A stretch of 64,000 bases of DNA from Agitococcus lubricus. Its GTDB lineage: Bacteria; Pseudomonadota; Gammaproteobacteria; Pseudomonadales; Moraxellaceae. Of the stretch, positions 19,382 to 28,539 are shown piece after piece. The notes beneath the pieces are model-generated. The model did not search any database, was not told the DNA's origin, and saw only the letters and a program-made list of their open reading frames with translations. The stretch lies in assembly GCF_003051055.1 (NCBI RefSeq), contig NZ_QAON01000007.1:62001-126000 (forward strand), in the 5' to 3' direction. Each line of letters begins with the position of its first letter. Within the stretch, counting starts at the first letter, position 1. Both the position numbers and the translations under genes were made by a program.

Positions 19382-21688
19382 TCAAAAACTAAACTCAGCA
19401 CTGATGGCGGCAGACATCGGAGCACCCAATGTCATACGCGCGCCACTGTTATTGAGCGTGTTGATGTATTCTTCATCAAGCACATTATAAACATTCAAAC
19501 GCAGATTCGTATTTTTGCTCACTTTATACGCTGCCATGATGTCAGCAACCATATATGCCTCAATAACAGGCATATTTTGCGTGCTTAAATCAGTGCCTTG
19601 GGTAATGACACGTTTTTGCTCACCCACATAACGTGCACCAGCACCTACCGTCAACTTATCTAAAGTATAAGATGTCCACACAGAAGCTGTAATATCGGGT
19701 GTCCAACGTACACTATCGGTAAACACCCCCGCCTGCGTGCGTAAATCTAGCTGCTCTGCCTCCATAAACCCAATAGAAGCGGTCACTTGCCAAAAGTTAG
19801 TTAACTGACCAACTGCCGCCAATTCAACACCATCAATACGCGTTTTTGCATCTTGGGTAACGACGCCTAGCGCATCTGTTGTGGTTTGACCATCATTTTC
19901 GGTACGGTAAATCGCCGCAGAGATATTTAACTGCTTATTGAGCAGTTCCCACTTAGTACCAAGTTCTGCGGTGGTCGTGCGCTGAGGGTCTAACTCGCCA
20001 TTCGCCTGATTACCAGCAACTGCTGATAGCACAAAGTTTGAGCCTGCTGGAGGCGTTTGTGCATCGGCAAAAGCAATATATACCGACCCATTCGCTGTTG
20101 GCTTAAAGACAAAGCCCGCATTCCAGCTTAATAAGGTGTCCTCGTCTTCCAAATCAACTATCGCCACATCACCTACCTGATAGCCTTTAGGTGAATAAGT
20201 CGCCAAGTTTCCACCTGTGCCACCTGTCACTAAAGTACCTGCCGTGGTCTTGGTTTTATAACGGTCTGCACGTAGCCCCAGATTTAGCTTTAGCTTTTCG
20301 GTTAATGACAAGGTATCAAAAGCATATAAAGCCACTGTGGTTGTCGAACCGTCACTGTCTGCACCGGTTAAATACGGGACTAAAAACGGTTGCTGGCTAT
20401 TTGGGTGATACACGGATTGGGTTGGCGCGGTAAAAACAGGCAAAGTTTGTCCATTGACAACCACTGTGGTGGTACTGGTGCTGCCTGTGGTTGTACCCAA
20501 GTTGAGTTGGCTCTCTTTCAACAACTCTAAACCAAACACTAAATCATGATGAATATTGCCTGTTTTTAAGGCCGTATTTAAGGTACTTTGGTTTGCCCAA
20601 ATTTCATTGGTTTGGTCTATACGCTGGCGACTTAATGAAGTTTCTAAAACTTGGCTCGTTTTATTGATAGATAACGCCGTTGTTCCCCCTGCAATCCCTG
20701 TCAGTACGCGGTCAACATGACTTTTGCCATAACGCGTGATATTACGAAATACTGTTTGTGTATTGATTTGATGCTCTATTTTAGCCGTTAGCATATCGGC
20801 ACTGACATTTTCGTAGTCTTGTTGACTGCCATAATAGTTTTCAGGATTGACCTTCTCAGCCGCATTGATGGTTGCGTTACTGTTATAAAAACCTGTCATA
20901 CCTAAAGTGGTAATGCCACCATCAGGCACATTATCTTGCCGTGTATGTTGCGAGTAAATATACACTTTTGTGGGTGAATTTAAGCCAAATGCCAAACTGG
21001 GTGCAATTGCCGTATGGTTGTAGCGCACTTCGTCTCGACCATCTACATTGCCTTCTTGAACCATCACATTCAGACGTAAGGCACTACGGTCGTCAATCAC
21101 ATTATTGCTATCAACCGTCAGACGCTTTTTATCTGCTGTTCCCACGGTTAAGGCAATATCATTGGCTTGTTCTAAGGTAGGCAACTTAGAAATCAAATTG
21201 ATATAGCCTGCGCTTGCACCGCGTCCCACTTCCGAACCGCCTGCCCCTTTTACAATTTCGACTTGTTCAAGGTTAAAAACATCTCGGCTTACAGCCCCTA
21301 AATCACGCACGCCATCGACAAAGGTAGAGGTATTTGCGCTAAAACCACGCATTTGAAAGGTATCACCTGCGGCGGTATTACCATTTTCACCCAATTGCAT
21401 GGTAATACCCGAGGTATTACGCAAAGCCTCCATTAACGATGCCGCCCCTTGTTCTTTCAACATTTCTTTTTTGAGCACCTGTACGGTTTTAGGTGTATCG
21501 ACAAGGGCTTGTGTCAATTTAGGCGAGGCTGATTTCTCGGCTTTGTACGGCACATCAACGGCCGCTTGGACTTTGACCTCATTGAGTACAGGTGCATCTT
21601 GTGCCTGTAATACAGGGGAGACCAAACTCCCTGCCATCGCCACCATCGACGATGTAAATAAGGTGGATTTTTTACGAGAACGAATCAT
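19382..21688 (-). CDS. TonB-dependent siderophore receptor (Fiu/PiuA-like)
   Basis: This is an outer-membrane receptor of 768 residues. After the signal peptide (residues about 1-29, ending VLQAQ) come a TonB-box-like segment (NEVKVQA), the plug (DTPKTVQVLKKEMLKEQGAAS, FQMRGFSANTSTFVDGVRDLG, VEIVKGAGGSEVGRG, GYINLISKLP) and the barrel ending MSAAISAEFSF. The MRGF and VEIVKG signatures and the PiuC neighbour point to a catecholate-type siderophore receptor. A Fur-like box at 21814-21834 lies about 125 bp upstream, so iron repression is likely. The ATG at 21688 is preferred over a GTG at 21694. Confidence 0.9.
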   Translation of the reverse strand: MIRSRKKSTLFTSSMVAMAGSLVSPVLQAQDAPVLNEVKVQAAVDVPYKAEKSASPKLTQALVDTPKTVQVLKKEMLKEQGAASLMEALRNTSGITMQLGENGNTAAGDTFQMRGFSANTSTFVDGVRDLGAVSRDVFNLEQVEIVKGAGGSEVGRGASAGYINLISKLPTLEQANDIALTVGTADKKRLTVDSNNVIDDRSALRLNVMVQEGNVDGRDEVRYNHTAIAPSLAFGLNSPTKVYIYSQHTRQDNVPDGGITTLGMTGFYNSNATINAAEKVNPENYYGSQQDYENVSADMLTAKIEHQINTQTVFRNITRYGKSHVDRVLTGIAGGTTALSINKTSQVLETSLSRQRIDQTNEIWANQSTLNTALKTGNIHHDLVFGLELLKESQLNLGTTTGSTSTTTVVVNGQTLPVFTAPTQSVYHPNSQQPFLVPYLTGADSDGSTTTVALYAFDTLSLTEKLKLNLGLRADRYKTKTTAGTLVTGGTGGNLATYSPKGYQVGDVAIVDLEDEDTLLSWNAGFVFKPTANGSVYIAFADAQTPPAGSNFVLSAVAGNQANGELDPQRTTTAELGTKWELLNKQLNISAAIYRTENDGQTTTDALGVVTQDAKTRIDGVELAAVGQLTNFWQVTASIGFMEAEQLDLRTQAGVFTDSVRWTPDITASVWTSYTLDKLTVGAGARYVGEQKRVITQGTDLSTQNMPVIEAYMVADIMAAYKVSKNTNLRLNVYNVLDEEYINTLNNSGARMTLGAPMSAAISAEFSF

Positions 21689-21813
21689 AGACACAGCTCA
21701 ATACCTCTAGATAGCCCTCTCATACTCACCCGCCAATAAGAGGCGTGAGACATGCAAAGGAAAAATATAAAAAGGCTTGGCTGGTCTGAATAAGAACTGG
21801 CTGGGCACTTTGT

Positions 21814-21834
21814 AAATGATAACAATTATCATTT
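21814..21834. promoter_or_regulatory. Fur-box-like operator upstream of the siderophore receptor
   Basis: The near-palindrome AAATGATAACAATTATCATTT contains TGATAAC-A-ATTATCA (21817-21831). This fits the Fur 7-1-7 pattern TGATAAT-n-ATTATCA with one change. Its position between the receptor gene and the DUF4198 gene suits iron-responsive control of the receptor-piuC-tonB-exbBD transcript. Confidence 0.85.
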
Positions 21835-21857
21835 AATTTTGCAACAACTTGCAACAA

Positions 21858-22673
21858 TTAGGGTAATAAAACTTCTACGGTGGCAGCATAGCTATAACGT
21901 TTTTCGGGCATAGGGGGACGTTTGCCATCAACCATATCGGGTAATTGTGGGTAGGCCGCTTTAAGCCAATACATCCCTGCAAATGGCCATTTAATGCTAA
22001 TAATGCCGTCTTTATCACTCACTGCTGTGATTTCATTTAAGACACCGCGATAACGCACACCGCCCGCAATCACCGAAACTTTGCTATCTGGGACAGGTTT
22101 TCCCTCTAACAAGACCTTAAAACGGGTCGTTTCTTGTGCAAACAACTCCGTTGGATTCGTCAGCGGCACTAACTCTAAGCCTGTTCCTGTTGCCTTGAGT
22201 ACCGTATCGTTTGCTGTATCGTTGGTAACATAGGTTTCTAAGCGACTATAAGTACGTGATACCTTAATATCCGTTGCGTCAGCAGGGATTTCTTGTGCCA
22301 TTTTCTCTTCGGTACCACGCCACCGTTTTTCTTCACCATTCAAACGGTAAGTCGCCATCACACTTTGGGCGTTTTGACTGATTTTATATGTCCCTTTTTG
22401 TGGCAATTTAATGTCTACCGAGCTTCTAAATTTTGTTTTTATTGCTGCTTCAGCCTTGATTTGACTGCCATCAGGCGCGATGACGTCTAAATTGTCCAAT
22501 GACAAGGCATTGGTATCAAAATCAAATACATTTTCAGAGACTGCACCGTCAATCGTTACCCATGCTTCTTTGGCATCTATTTGGGTACTCGATGGTAAAA
22601 GCCATTGCCGATGAGCCTGTGCTGAAGGCATTAACATTAATAAACTCAAACTCAATATGGTTTTTTTCAGCAT
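21858..22673 (-). CDS. DUF4198 periplasmic protein
   Basis: This is a 271-residue secreted protein with the signal peptide MLKKTILSLSLLMLMPSAQA followed by HRQWLLPSSTQI, a typical DUF4198 N-terminus with a His right after the predicted cleavage site. The C-terminal half contains a carboxypeptidase-regulatory-like fold segment (GKPVPDSKVSVIAGGVRYRG through ISIKWPFAGMYWLKA). DUF4198 proteins often lie beside TonB receptors and are thought to help periplasmic metal handling. Here the gene lies between a DUF2271 gene and the receptor in an apparently Fur-controlled group. Confidence 0.85.
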   Translation of the reverse strand: MLKKTILSLSLLMLMPSAQAHRQWLLPSSTQIDAKEAWVTIDGAVSENVFDFDTNALSLDNLDVIAPDGSQIKAEAAIKTKFRSSVDIKLPQKGTYKISQNAQSVMATYRLNGEEKRWRGTEEKMAQEIPADATDIKVSRTYSRLETYVTNDTANDTVLKATGTGLELVPLTNPTELFAQETTRFKVLLEGKPVPDSKVSVIAGGVRYRGVLNEITAVSDKDGIISIKWPFAGMYWLKAAYPQLPDMVDGKRPPMPEKRYSYAATVEVLLP

Positions 22674-22710
22674 GATGGATTTCCTAGATAGGGTGATTTA
22701 TGTATAGACA

Positions 22711-23226
22711 TTAGGGCTTTGCAACGACGGTTACTTTGCCTAATTCTTCTTGTCCTTGTGCGCTGGCCTGATTTGCTTTTTTACTTAACCAATCAAATGG
22801 CACTTTGAGAACTTCCCGTCCCCCCCCTTCGCGTGCGGCCTCTATCACTAACTGGTAATGTCCCGCGGGTAATTTTTCTAACGCTGTATTCTTGTCACTA
22901 AAAATGAGTTGATGCTCACCCACGTTACGCGTTGCGCCTGATACACCGTCGACAGGCATAGTTAATTCGCGACCACTTTTACGCCACCATTGACGCAAAT
23001 CTTTGAGCCATTTAGTCCCACCGTTATCACGTTTTTTCAGGTCATACCAAACTGCCAAATTACCCACAAACTGTTGACTCTCTTTTTCGACCCAAATCGC
23101 CACGTAGGGGCGATGATATTCCGCCACATTGAGTGCTGGAATTTGTATATTGACCGCCAACTCTGCTGCTTGTGTAGCTGACACTAGACTGATGGCCAAT
23201 ACAGAACCGTATATCAGTGACTTCAT
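22711..23226 (-). CDS. DUF2271 periplasmic protein
   Basis: This is a 171-residue protein with the signal peptide MKSLIYGSVLAISLVSATQA. The segments YHRPYVAIWVEKESQQFVGNLAVWYD, KWLKDLRQWWRKSG, VDGVSGATRNVGEH and LPAGHYQLVIEAAREGGGREV match the DUF2271 family. It lies between a PepSY-type membrane protein and DUF4198 on the same strand, a grouping seen near iron-uptake receptors. A role in periplasmic iron or flavin-linked reduction is inference from that neighbourhood. Confidence 0.85.
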   Translation of the reverse strand: MKSLIYGSVLAISLVSATQAAELAVNIQIPALNVAEYHRPYVAIWVEKESQQFVGNLAVWYDLKKRDNGGTKWLKDLRQWWRKSGRELTMPVDGVSGATRNVGEHQLIFSDKNTALEKLPAGHYQLVIEAAREGGGREVLKVPFDWLSKKANQASAQGQEELGKVTVVAKP

Positions 23227-23323
23227 AAAGACTCCTTAACTTGCAAAAAATAGGCGCTTCGCCTGAGATAAAACCCATATACGATTGCTTAAAAATGTAT
23301 TTCGTTGTCCAACGACGCGGAGG

Positions 23324-23947
23324 TTACACATGGACAAAAAAGAGGACTAAAACGAGTGGAATCACCAAACCTGCACTTAACAATGGCCACACCATGGGGC
23401 GACGACGTGCGTGTTGCTGTAAAATAAACAAGCCCGTTAGCGAAAAAATCACACAAGCGAGCGCGAAAATATCAATAAACCACTGCCAAACCACGCCTGT
23501 ATGACGACCTTTATGTAAATCATTTAATAAAGAAATCAGGCCACGGTTGGTGTTTTCATATTCAAATTGACTATCGAGCAACGAGAATCTTGCCCATGCA
23601 TCTCCCCCTGCTTTAGGTAAAGACAAATACACTTCGTCGTCTGACCATTCAATTTGCGACTCACTGTGTAAGCGAATACCGTGTTGATTAATAAGCCATT
23701 GCTCCACCGTTTTAGGCAATGATGACGGAGCGGGCTGTTGCTGTGCTAACTGTTGTAATTGTTGATTGATGCTACTGGGTGTCACTTGTGTTTGCCGTTC
23801 TACTGTGGGCTGTGCTTCAATTTGACTGGCATGATTCAGGGTGATACCCGTCACACTAAATACCAACATCCCCACTAAACATATCGCCGAGCTAATCCAA
23901 TGCCACTGATATAACTGTTTTAATAACGATGCTTTAGCCAAAACCAC
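23324..23947 (-). CDS. PepSY-associated membrane protein
   Basis: This is a 207-residue inner-membrane protein. An N-terminal helix (WISSAICLVGMLVFSVTGITLNHA) carries the His typical of PepSY_TM proteins. A periplasmic PepSY-like domain (about residues 45-145) follows, with DLHKGRHTGVVWQWFIDIFALACVIFSLTGLFIL and a last helix at the C-terminus. Such proteins act as haem-linked reductases for siderophore iron in several systems; whether this one does is not shown. A Fur-like box lies directly upstream of its start. Confidence 0.8.
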   Translation of the reverse strand: MVLAKASLLKQLYQWHWISSAICLVGMLVFSVTGITLNHASQIEAQPTVERQTQVTPSSINQQLQQLAQQQPAPSSLPKTVEQWLINQHGIRLHSESQIEWSDDEVYLSLPKAGGDAWARFSLLDSQFEYENTNRGLISLLNDLHKGRHTGVVWQWFIDIFALACVIFSLTGLFILQQHARRRPMVWPLLSAGLVIPLVLVLFFVHV

Positions 23948-23969
23948 ACCTTCTAAATAATAAATTAAA

Positions 23970-23984
23970 TGATAATAATTCTCA
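23970..23984. promoter_or_regulatory. Fur-box-like operator upstream of the PepSY-DUF2271-DUF4198 genes
   Basis: The sequence TGATAAT-A-ATTCTCA matches the Fur 7-1-7 consensus except for one base, in a very AT-rich stretch 23 bp before the start codon at 23947. It probably overlaps the promoter of the three-gene group. Confidence 0.8.
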
Positions 23985-24052
23985 TTATAATATAAAAAGT
24001 CTCGAAAACAATGACTAGAGGCGTATTTTTAGGAAAAAACAGGGAGGGTTTA

Positions 24053-24157
24053 GGACTTAAGCTAATCAACTTGGGCGTGTATATCCCCAAAAGCTCAGAT
24101 GATGAACGCTAAATAACGGTTGAAATGTGAGCAAATAAGCGATAACCGCGTAAGTCC
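24053..24157. mobile_element. MITE-like element, copy 1
   Basis: This is a 105-bp non-coding segment bounded by GGACTTA and TAAGTCC; with flanks, the inverted repeat is TTAGGACTTA / TAAGTCCTAA, 10 bp and perfect. Its right 40 bp are about 80% identical to the right end of another element at 51430-51526, including AAGCGATAACCGCGT. It carries no coding capacity, so a transposase elsewhere would have to move it. It lies in the 339-bp gap between the PepSY gene and ccmI. Confidence 0.6.
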
Positions 24158-24231
24158 TAACAATGCTATTGATAACAGCGAATTGCGTAGCTTTTATACG
24201 CGATAAAAATGGTTACGGCAGGTATGCGTTC

Positions 24232-24251
24232 TGAGAGGAGCAATCCTCTCA
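24232..24251. repeat. Hairpin downstream of ccmI
   Basis: The perfect stem TGAGAGGA / TCCTCTCA has the loop GCAA, with an outer, imperfectly spaced pair TGCGTT / AACGCA. It lies 36 bp past the ccmI stop codon. No T tract follows, so it may be a 3'-end stabiliser or a weak terminator of the ccm transcript. Confidence 0.5.
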
Positions 24252-24286
24252 AAACGATAACGCAGCCCAGATGCAAATTTTCTATA

Positions 24287-25564
24287 CTAGGGTTTCACTT
24301 GATTAATGGTTAATTCAACATGTGCAAGTTTTGCTGTTTGGGTGACAGGCACGGCAATCGCTTCTAAGTCGCCACTCTGCCCTTGTGGAGTGCCCTGTTT
24401 ACTAATACGCGCATTGACAACGACTGACGGGAATTTAGACAGCATGAGACTAGGCATCATCGCTTGCTGGTCATTCAAATAAACGGTAATCGGAAAGTTA
24501 GACACGGCTTGCTTCACCACCGCTAAGGGCATCGGCGGGCCATTTAAGGCGCGGGCAAAAACAAACAAGGTATCCGTTGGCTGCACTTTGGCTTGTAACT
24601 CTTTAGACAAACTAATCGTCACCTCTATGCCTGTTGTGGCTTTAGTTTTTGGCTCGCCCCCTTGTTGCGCAAGGGCAATGGCTTTGTCTATTTCTATCAT
24701 CGCTTGGGAATCAGGGCTAGCACCTGTACGCGCCAAATGCACTGCACGCAACTTGGGCAAAAAGACTAATGCCCCCGCATAATCACCCGACCGTAATGCC
24801 CCCATCCCCATCAGCAACAAAGCACCTTCGTGTTCTGGACTATTAGCCAATACTTGCATCAATAATCCACGACTCAACGGCGATAATTGTCCACGTTGAC
24901 TAAAGACTAAGGTCTGAGCGTAAGCTAGGGCAATATCATCACGTGCAGGGGCTAAACGGTGTGCATTTTCTAAAGCAATCAAGGCTTGGTCAGGTAATTC
25001 ACCTTGTACATAGGCCATTGCCAACATAAACCAACCATCGACATGGGTCGGGTTTTGCTGTAAACGTTGCTGCATCACACGGGCAAAGTCAGCCAAATTT
25101 TGTTTAGCAAGCAGTTCTTGATTAGGCTCTTGACCTGCTAATAATTGGTCAACAATCGGGCCAACGTCTTGCTGCGCTTGCCACCAACGCCATAAATGCG
25201 GTTGATAGGCGACGCTGGTATAGGCAATACCGGCCAATAGTGGCACCATTAAAAAAATAGCAAGCACCGCACCACGCCCTAAACCTGAACCTTGCTCGGT
25301 ACGTGTTTCTGTATCGGCCAAACTTAATAATTGCCGTTCTAATTCGGTTTTTAGTGCCTCAAAGGTATCTTGGTCTATTTTTTGACTTTGATAATCTTGG
25401 CTAAGCTCGGCTAGTCGTTCCTCAAACACTTGCACATTCAAGTCTAATAAGGAATAACGCTGTTCGCGTTGTGCGCGTAACATAGGCCAAATCAGTGCTA
25501 AACCCACTGCTAACGCTAACGCTACCGCAGAAACAATAAACGCCATAGAAAAAGTACTAGTCAT
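24287..25564 (-). CDS. ccmI: Cytochrome c maturation protein CcmI
   Basis: CcmI brings apocytochrome c to the haem ligation complex. The 425-residue protein has two transmembrane helices (about residues 6-27 and 98-118, RGAVLAIFLMVPLLAGIAYTS) with a cytosolic leucine-zipper-like loop between them. A periplasmic TPR domain follows (NPTHVDGWFMLAMAYVQGELPDQALIALENAHRLAP and the next repeat), then a C-terminal domain. The start overlaps ccmH by 8 bp. It ends the ccmF-G-H-I operon. Confidence 0.92.
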   Translation of the reverse strand: MTSTFSMAFIVSAVALALAVGLALIWPMLRAQREQRYSLLDLNVQVFEERLAELSQDYQSQKIDQDTFEALKTELERQLLSLADTETRTEQGSGLGRGAVLAIFLMVPLLAGIAYTSVAYQPHLWRWWQAQQDVGPIVDQLLAGQEPNQELLAKQNLADFARVMQQRLQQNPTHVDGWFMLAMAYVQGELPDQALIALENAHRLAPARDDIALAYAQTLVFSQRGQLSPLSRGLLMQVLANSPEHEGALLLMGMGALRSGDYAGALVFLPKLRAVHLARTGASPDSQAMIEIDKAIALAQQGGEPKTKATTGIEVTISLSKELQAKVQPTDTLFVFARALNGPPMPLAVVKQAVSNFPITVYLNDQQAMMPSLMLSKFPSVVVNARISKQGTPQGQSGDLEAIAVPVTQTAKLAHVELTINQVKP

Positions 25565-26024
25565 GATGATTGCGCTTTAAGAGAAGAGCCAAACGTGCAG
25601 ACTCCTCGGCACTGAGATGGCTGGCAGGAGCAACGGCTCGGCGTTTTTTCCAAATTAAAACAGCGATAACCGTGACTAATAATAAAAATGGCCCAAACCA
25701 TAAAATAAATGTGGTACTGCGTACGGGTGGCTTGTAACTGATAAAGTCGCCGTAACGGTCAATCATATACTGGCGAATTTCTTGGTCAGATTTGCCATCT
25801 TGCATCAACTCATAGGTACGCTGCTTTAGGTCTTTTGCAATCGGCGCATCAGAGCCTGCTAAGTTCTGGTTTTGACATTTGGGACAACGTAACTCATCCA
25901 TTAAGGCATGAAAACGCCTTTCTTCCGCAGGTGTTTGAAAGTCATAGACTTCAATCGCTGCATGCACATTGATACTCAACAACATCAGACAATAACAAAA
26001 TATGCGATAACAGCTTATTGGCAT
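25557..26024 (-). CDS. ccmH: Cytochrome c maturation thioredoxin-like protein CcmH (CcmL)
   Basis: This is a membrane-anchored periplasmic thiol reductant of apocytochrome c. The 155-residue protein has a signal peptide, the redox motif CPKC in LRCPKCQNQNLAGSDAPIAKDL, the conserved YGDFISYKPP segment and a C-terminal transmembrane helix (FILWFGPFLLLVTVIAVLIW). It overlaps both ccmG (10 bp) and ccmI (8 bp), so translation is coupled. Confidence 0.95.
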   Translation of the reverse strand: MPISCYRIFCYCLMLLSINVHAAIEVYDFQTPAEERRFHALMDELRCPKCQNQNLAGSDAPIAKDLKQRTYELMQDGKSDQEIRQYMIDRYGDFISYKPPVRSTTFILWFGPFLLLVTVIAVLIWKKRRAVAPASHLSAEESARLALLLKRNHHD

Positions 26025-26569
26025 GATGGTGCATCACCTCCCGCAACTAATTGCGTGTAACAAGGCTCTAATTGTGTTTGCCAGACTTTTTCGTCTAAAA
26101 CGCCCACAAAGCGGTAGCGTATATGTGCATTTGCATCAATTAGATAAGTTTCAGGCGCACCATATACGCCCAAATCCAGACCTAAATTACCTTTTTGGTC
26201 GGCAATAATCAGGGCATACGGATTGCCGCGTTGCGCTAAGTAGTTTTCGGCATCTTGCTCTTGGTCTTTATAATTGAGACCTAACACAGGAATACCCATA
26301 TCCGCCAATTTGTTAAGTGTAGGATGCTCTTCTTTACACGAAGGACACCATGACGCCCAAACATTCAGTAAGGCAGGTTTGCCTTTAATGTCACTGACGG
26401 TCAACAGACGCTCATCATCTAAGGAGGGTAAATTAAACTCGGGAAAGGGTTTACCAACGCGCGCAGACGGTAAATTGGTGGGGTCTTCGCCTAAACGCGT
26501 CATTAAAAAGGCTGAAACTGCCAAAAACAGCACCAATGGAATTGCCCAAATCAAACCACGCATTTTCAT
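26015..26569 (-). CDS. dsbE: Thiol:disulfide interchange protein CcmG/DsbE
   Basis: This is a periplasmic, membrane-tethered thioredoxin-fold reductant for the CXXCH cysteines of apocytochrome c. The 184-residue protein has an N-terminal anchor (LIWAIPLVLFLAVSAFLM), the active site WASWCPSCKEEHP, and the CcmG-specific GVYGAPETYLID segment. It overlaps ccmF by 4 bp upstream and ccmH by 10 bp downstream. Confidence 0.95.
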   Translation of the reverse strand: MKMRGLIWAIPLVLFLAVSAFLMTRLGEDPTNLPSARVGKPFPEFNLPSLDDERLLTVSDIKGKPALLNVWASWCPSCKEEHPTLNKLADMGIPVLGLNYKDQEQDAENYLAQRGNPYALIIADQKGNLGLDLGVYGAPETYLIDANAHIRYRFVGVLDEKVWQTQLEPCYTQLVAGGDAPSCQ

Positions 26570-28539
26570 TTTGTTGTTACCCCGTGTACAAAAGCGTCAC
26601 TCGTTTTTTTGGCCAAACGATAACGTCTGTCGGTCATGGCAATTGCACCACCCACCGCCATAAATATCGCACCTAGCCATAACCAGCGTACAAAAGGCTT
26701 ATAATACACCCTAACCGCCCATTGGTTATTATCTAATGGTTCGCCCATCGCCACATAAATATCTCTAAAGAGGCTGGCATCAATCGCCGCTTCGGTCATA
26801 CTGCGGTTTTGGACAACATATAAACGTTTTTCGGGACGTAATACTGCGACCAACTCACCTGCCTGTAGCACGTTAATTTCGGCTTGTGTGGCATTAAAAT
26901 TTGGCCCTTGATAATCACGTACGCCTTGCCAATCAAAATGATAAGGCCCCACCTCGACACTATCACCTGCTCCCAAACGAATATCCCGCTCAATGCTATA
27001 CGTCGCGGTGAGTGCGACCCCAACGACAGTGATAACCAACCCCAGATGCGCGACTTGCATACCGTAATAACTACGCGACAAACGTGCCAAACCCGCCCAT
27101 AGGCCTTGTTTGGCAGTCGCTGCTTTTAGATAAATATCACGTACCATAGCCAAGCTAACCCATGCTGCCAAACTCAAGCTAATCCCCACTTTGAGAGTGT
27201 TATAACCAAAGATAAACAAGGGTAAGACAATGCCCAAAGCCATACTGATAACAGCGATTTTCCACAACGGCGCAAAGTCCGCTAAGCGATGACGTTTCCA
27301 ATTACTTAAAGGGCCTAACGCAATAAAAAACATTAACACCAACGAGAGGGGTACAAAGAGCGCATTAAAATATGGCGCACCGACCGAGATTTTACCCAGC
27401 TTAAAGGCATCAGCAATTAAGGGAAACAACGTACCGAGCAAAACAACAGTCGTGGCGGTAATTAGCAGTAAGTTATTGATAAGTAAAAAACTTTCTCTAG
27501 AAACGGCTTGATAACGGCTTTCACTGTTAAGATGGCTGGCACGTAAAGCAAAAGTCAATAACGACGCGCCAATCACTACCGTTAAAATCGCCAACACAAA
27601 CATCCCGCGCGCGGGGTCAGAAGCAAACGCATGTACCGAGGTCAACACACCCGAACGGACCAAAAACGTGCCTAATAGACTTAATGCAAAGGCAATAATC
27701 GCCAACATGACTGTCCACGCCTTAAACACACCGCGTTTTTCACTGACAGCTAAAGAATGTATGAGGGCTGTGCCTGCCAACCACGGCATAAATGAAGCGT
27801 TTTCGACAGGGTCCCAAAACCACCAGCCGCCCCAGCCCAACTCATAATAGGCCCACCATGACCCCAATGCGATACCCAAGGTTAAGAAACACCATGCAGC
27901 GACTGTCCACGGCCTCGACCAACGCGCCCAAGCGGAATCTAAACGTCCCCCCAACAGGCCAGCCATCGCAAACGCAAACGGCACGGTAAAACCGACATAC
28001 CCCATATACAGCATGGGGGGGTGAATAATGAGACCAGGGTCTTGTAATAAGGGGTTTAAGTCAGCACCGTCGATGGGAAAATCAGGCAAAATACGATTAA
28101 ACGGATTAGAGGTCACTAAAATAAAGGCTATCAGTGCCACACTCACCATCCCCATAATCGACAAAACACGGGCGACCATTTCACGTGGCAAACTGCGACT
28201 AAATAGAGCAACGGCACTGCCCCATAAGGCTAAGACCAACACCCATAATAATAAAGAACCTTCATGGCCGCCCCACACCGCCGACACTTTATAATAATCG
28301 GGCAATAAGGTATTGGACTGACGCGCGACATAATCAATACTAAAGTCGTTGACTAAAAAGGCATAGGTTAAGCCAGCAAACGATAAGAGTAAGCAAGCAG
28401 CTTGCAAAAAGGCTGCCGAGCGCGCTAAACCTTGTAACGAAAGATTTGCTTTATAAACGCCGTATAACGGCAATGAAGCCTGCAAAAACGCTATTACCAG
28501 TGCCAGCACTAAGGCAAAATGACCTAGCTCTGCAATCAT
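26566..28539 (-). CDS. ccmF: Haem lyase CcmF
   Basis: CcmF is the large inner-membrane core of the haem ligation complex that attaches haem to CXXCH motifs. The 657-residue polytopic protein contains the WWD haem-binding region (YELGWGGWWFWDPVENASFMP), the upstream AVWGGHEGSLLLW segment and the conserved periplasmic His residues. It is first in a ccmF-G-H-I operon. ccmA-E are not in the window and must lie elsewhere if System I is complete. The products are needed for MbnH, the di-heme enzyme further along. Confidence 0.96.
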   Translation of the reverse strand: MIAELGHFALVLALVIAFLQASLPLYGVYKANLSLQGLARSAAFLQAACLLLSFAGLTYAFLVNDFSIDYVARQSNTLLPDYYKVSAVWGGHEGSLLLWVLVLALWGSAVALFSRSLPREMVARVLSIMGMVSVALIAFILVTSNPFNRILPDFPIDGADLNPLLQDPGLIIHPPMLYMGYVGFTVPFAFAMAGLLGGRLDSAWARWSRPWTVAAWCFLTLGIALGSWWAYYELGWGGWWFWDPVENASFMPWLAGTALIHSLAVSEKRGVFKAWTVMLAIIAFALSLLGTFLVRSGVLTSVHAFASDPARGMFVLAILTVVIGASLLTFALRASHLNSESRYQAVSRESFLLINNLLLITATTVVLLGTLFPLIADAFKLGKISVGAPYFNALFVPLSLVLMFFIALGPLSNWKRHRLADFAPLWKIAVISMALGIVLPLFIFGYNTLKVGISLSLAAWVSLAMVRDIYLKAATAKQGLWAGLARLSRSYYGMQVAHLGLVITVVGVALTATYSIERDIRLGAGDSVEVGPYHFDWQGVRDYQGPNFNATQAEINVLQAGELVAVLRPEKRLYVVQNRSMTEAAIDASLFRDIYVAMGEPLDNNQWAVRVYYKPFVRWLWLGAIFMAVGGAIAMTDRRYRLAKKTSDAFVHGVTTK

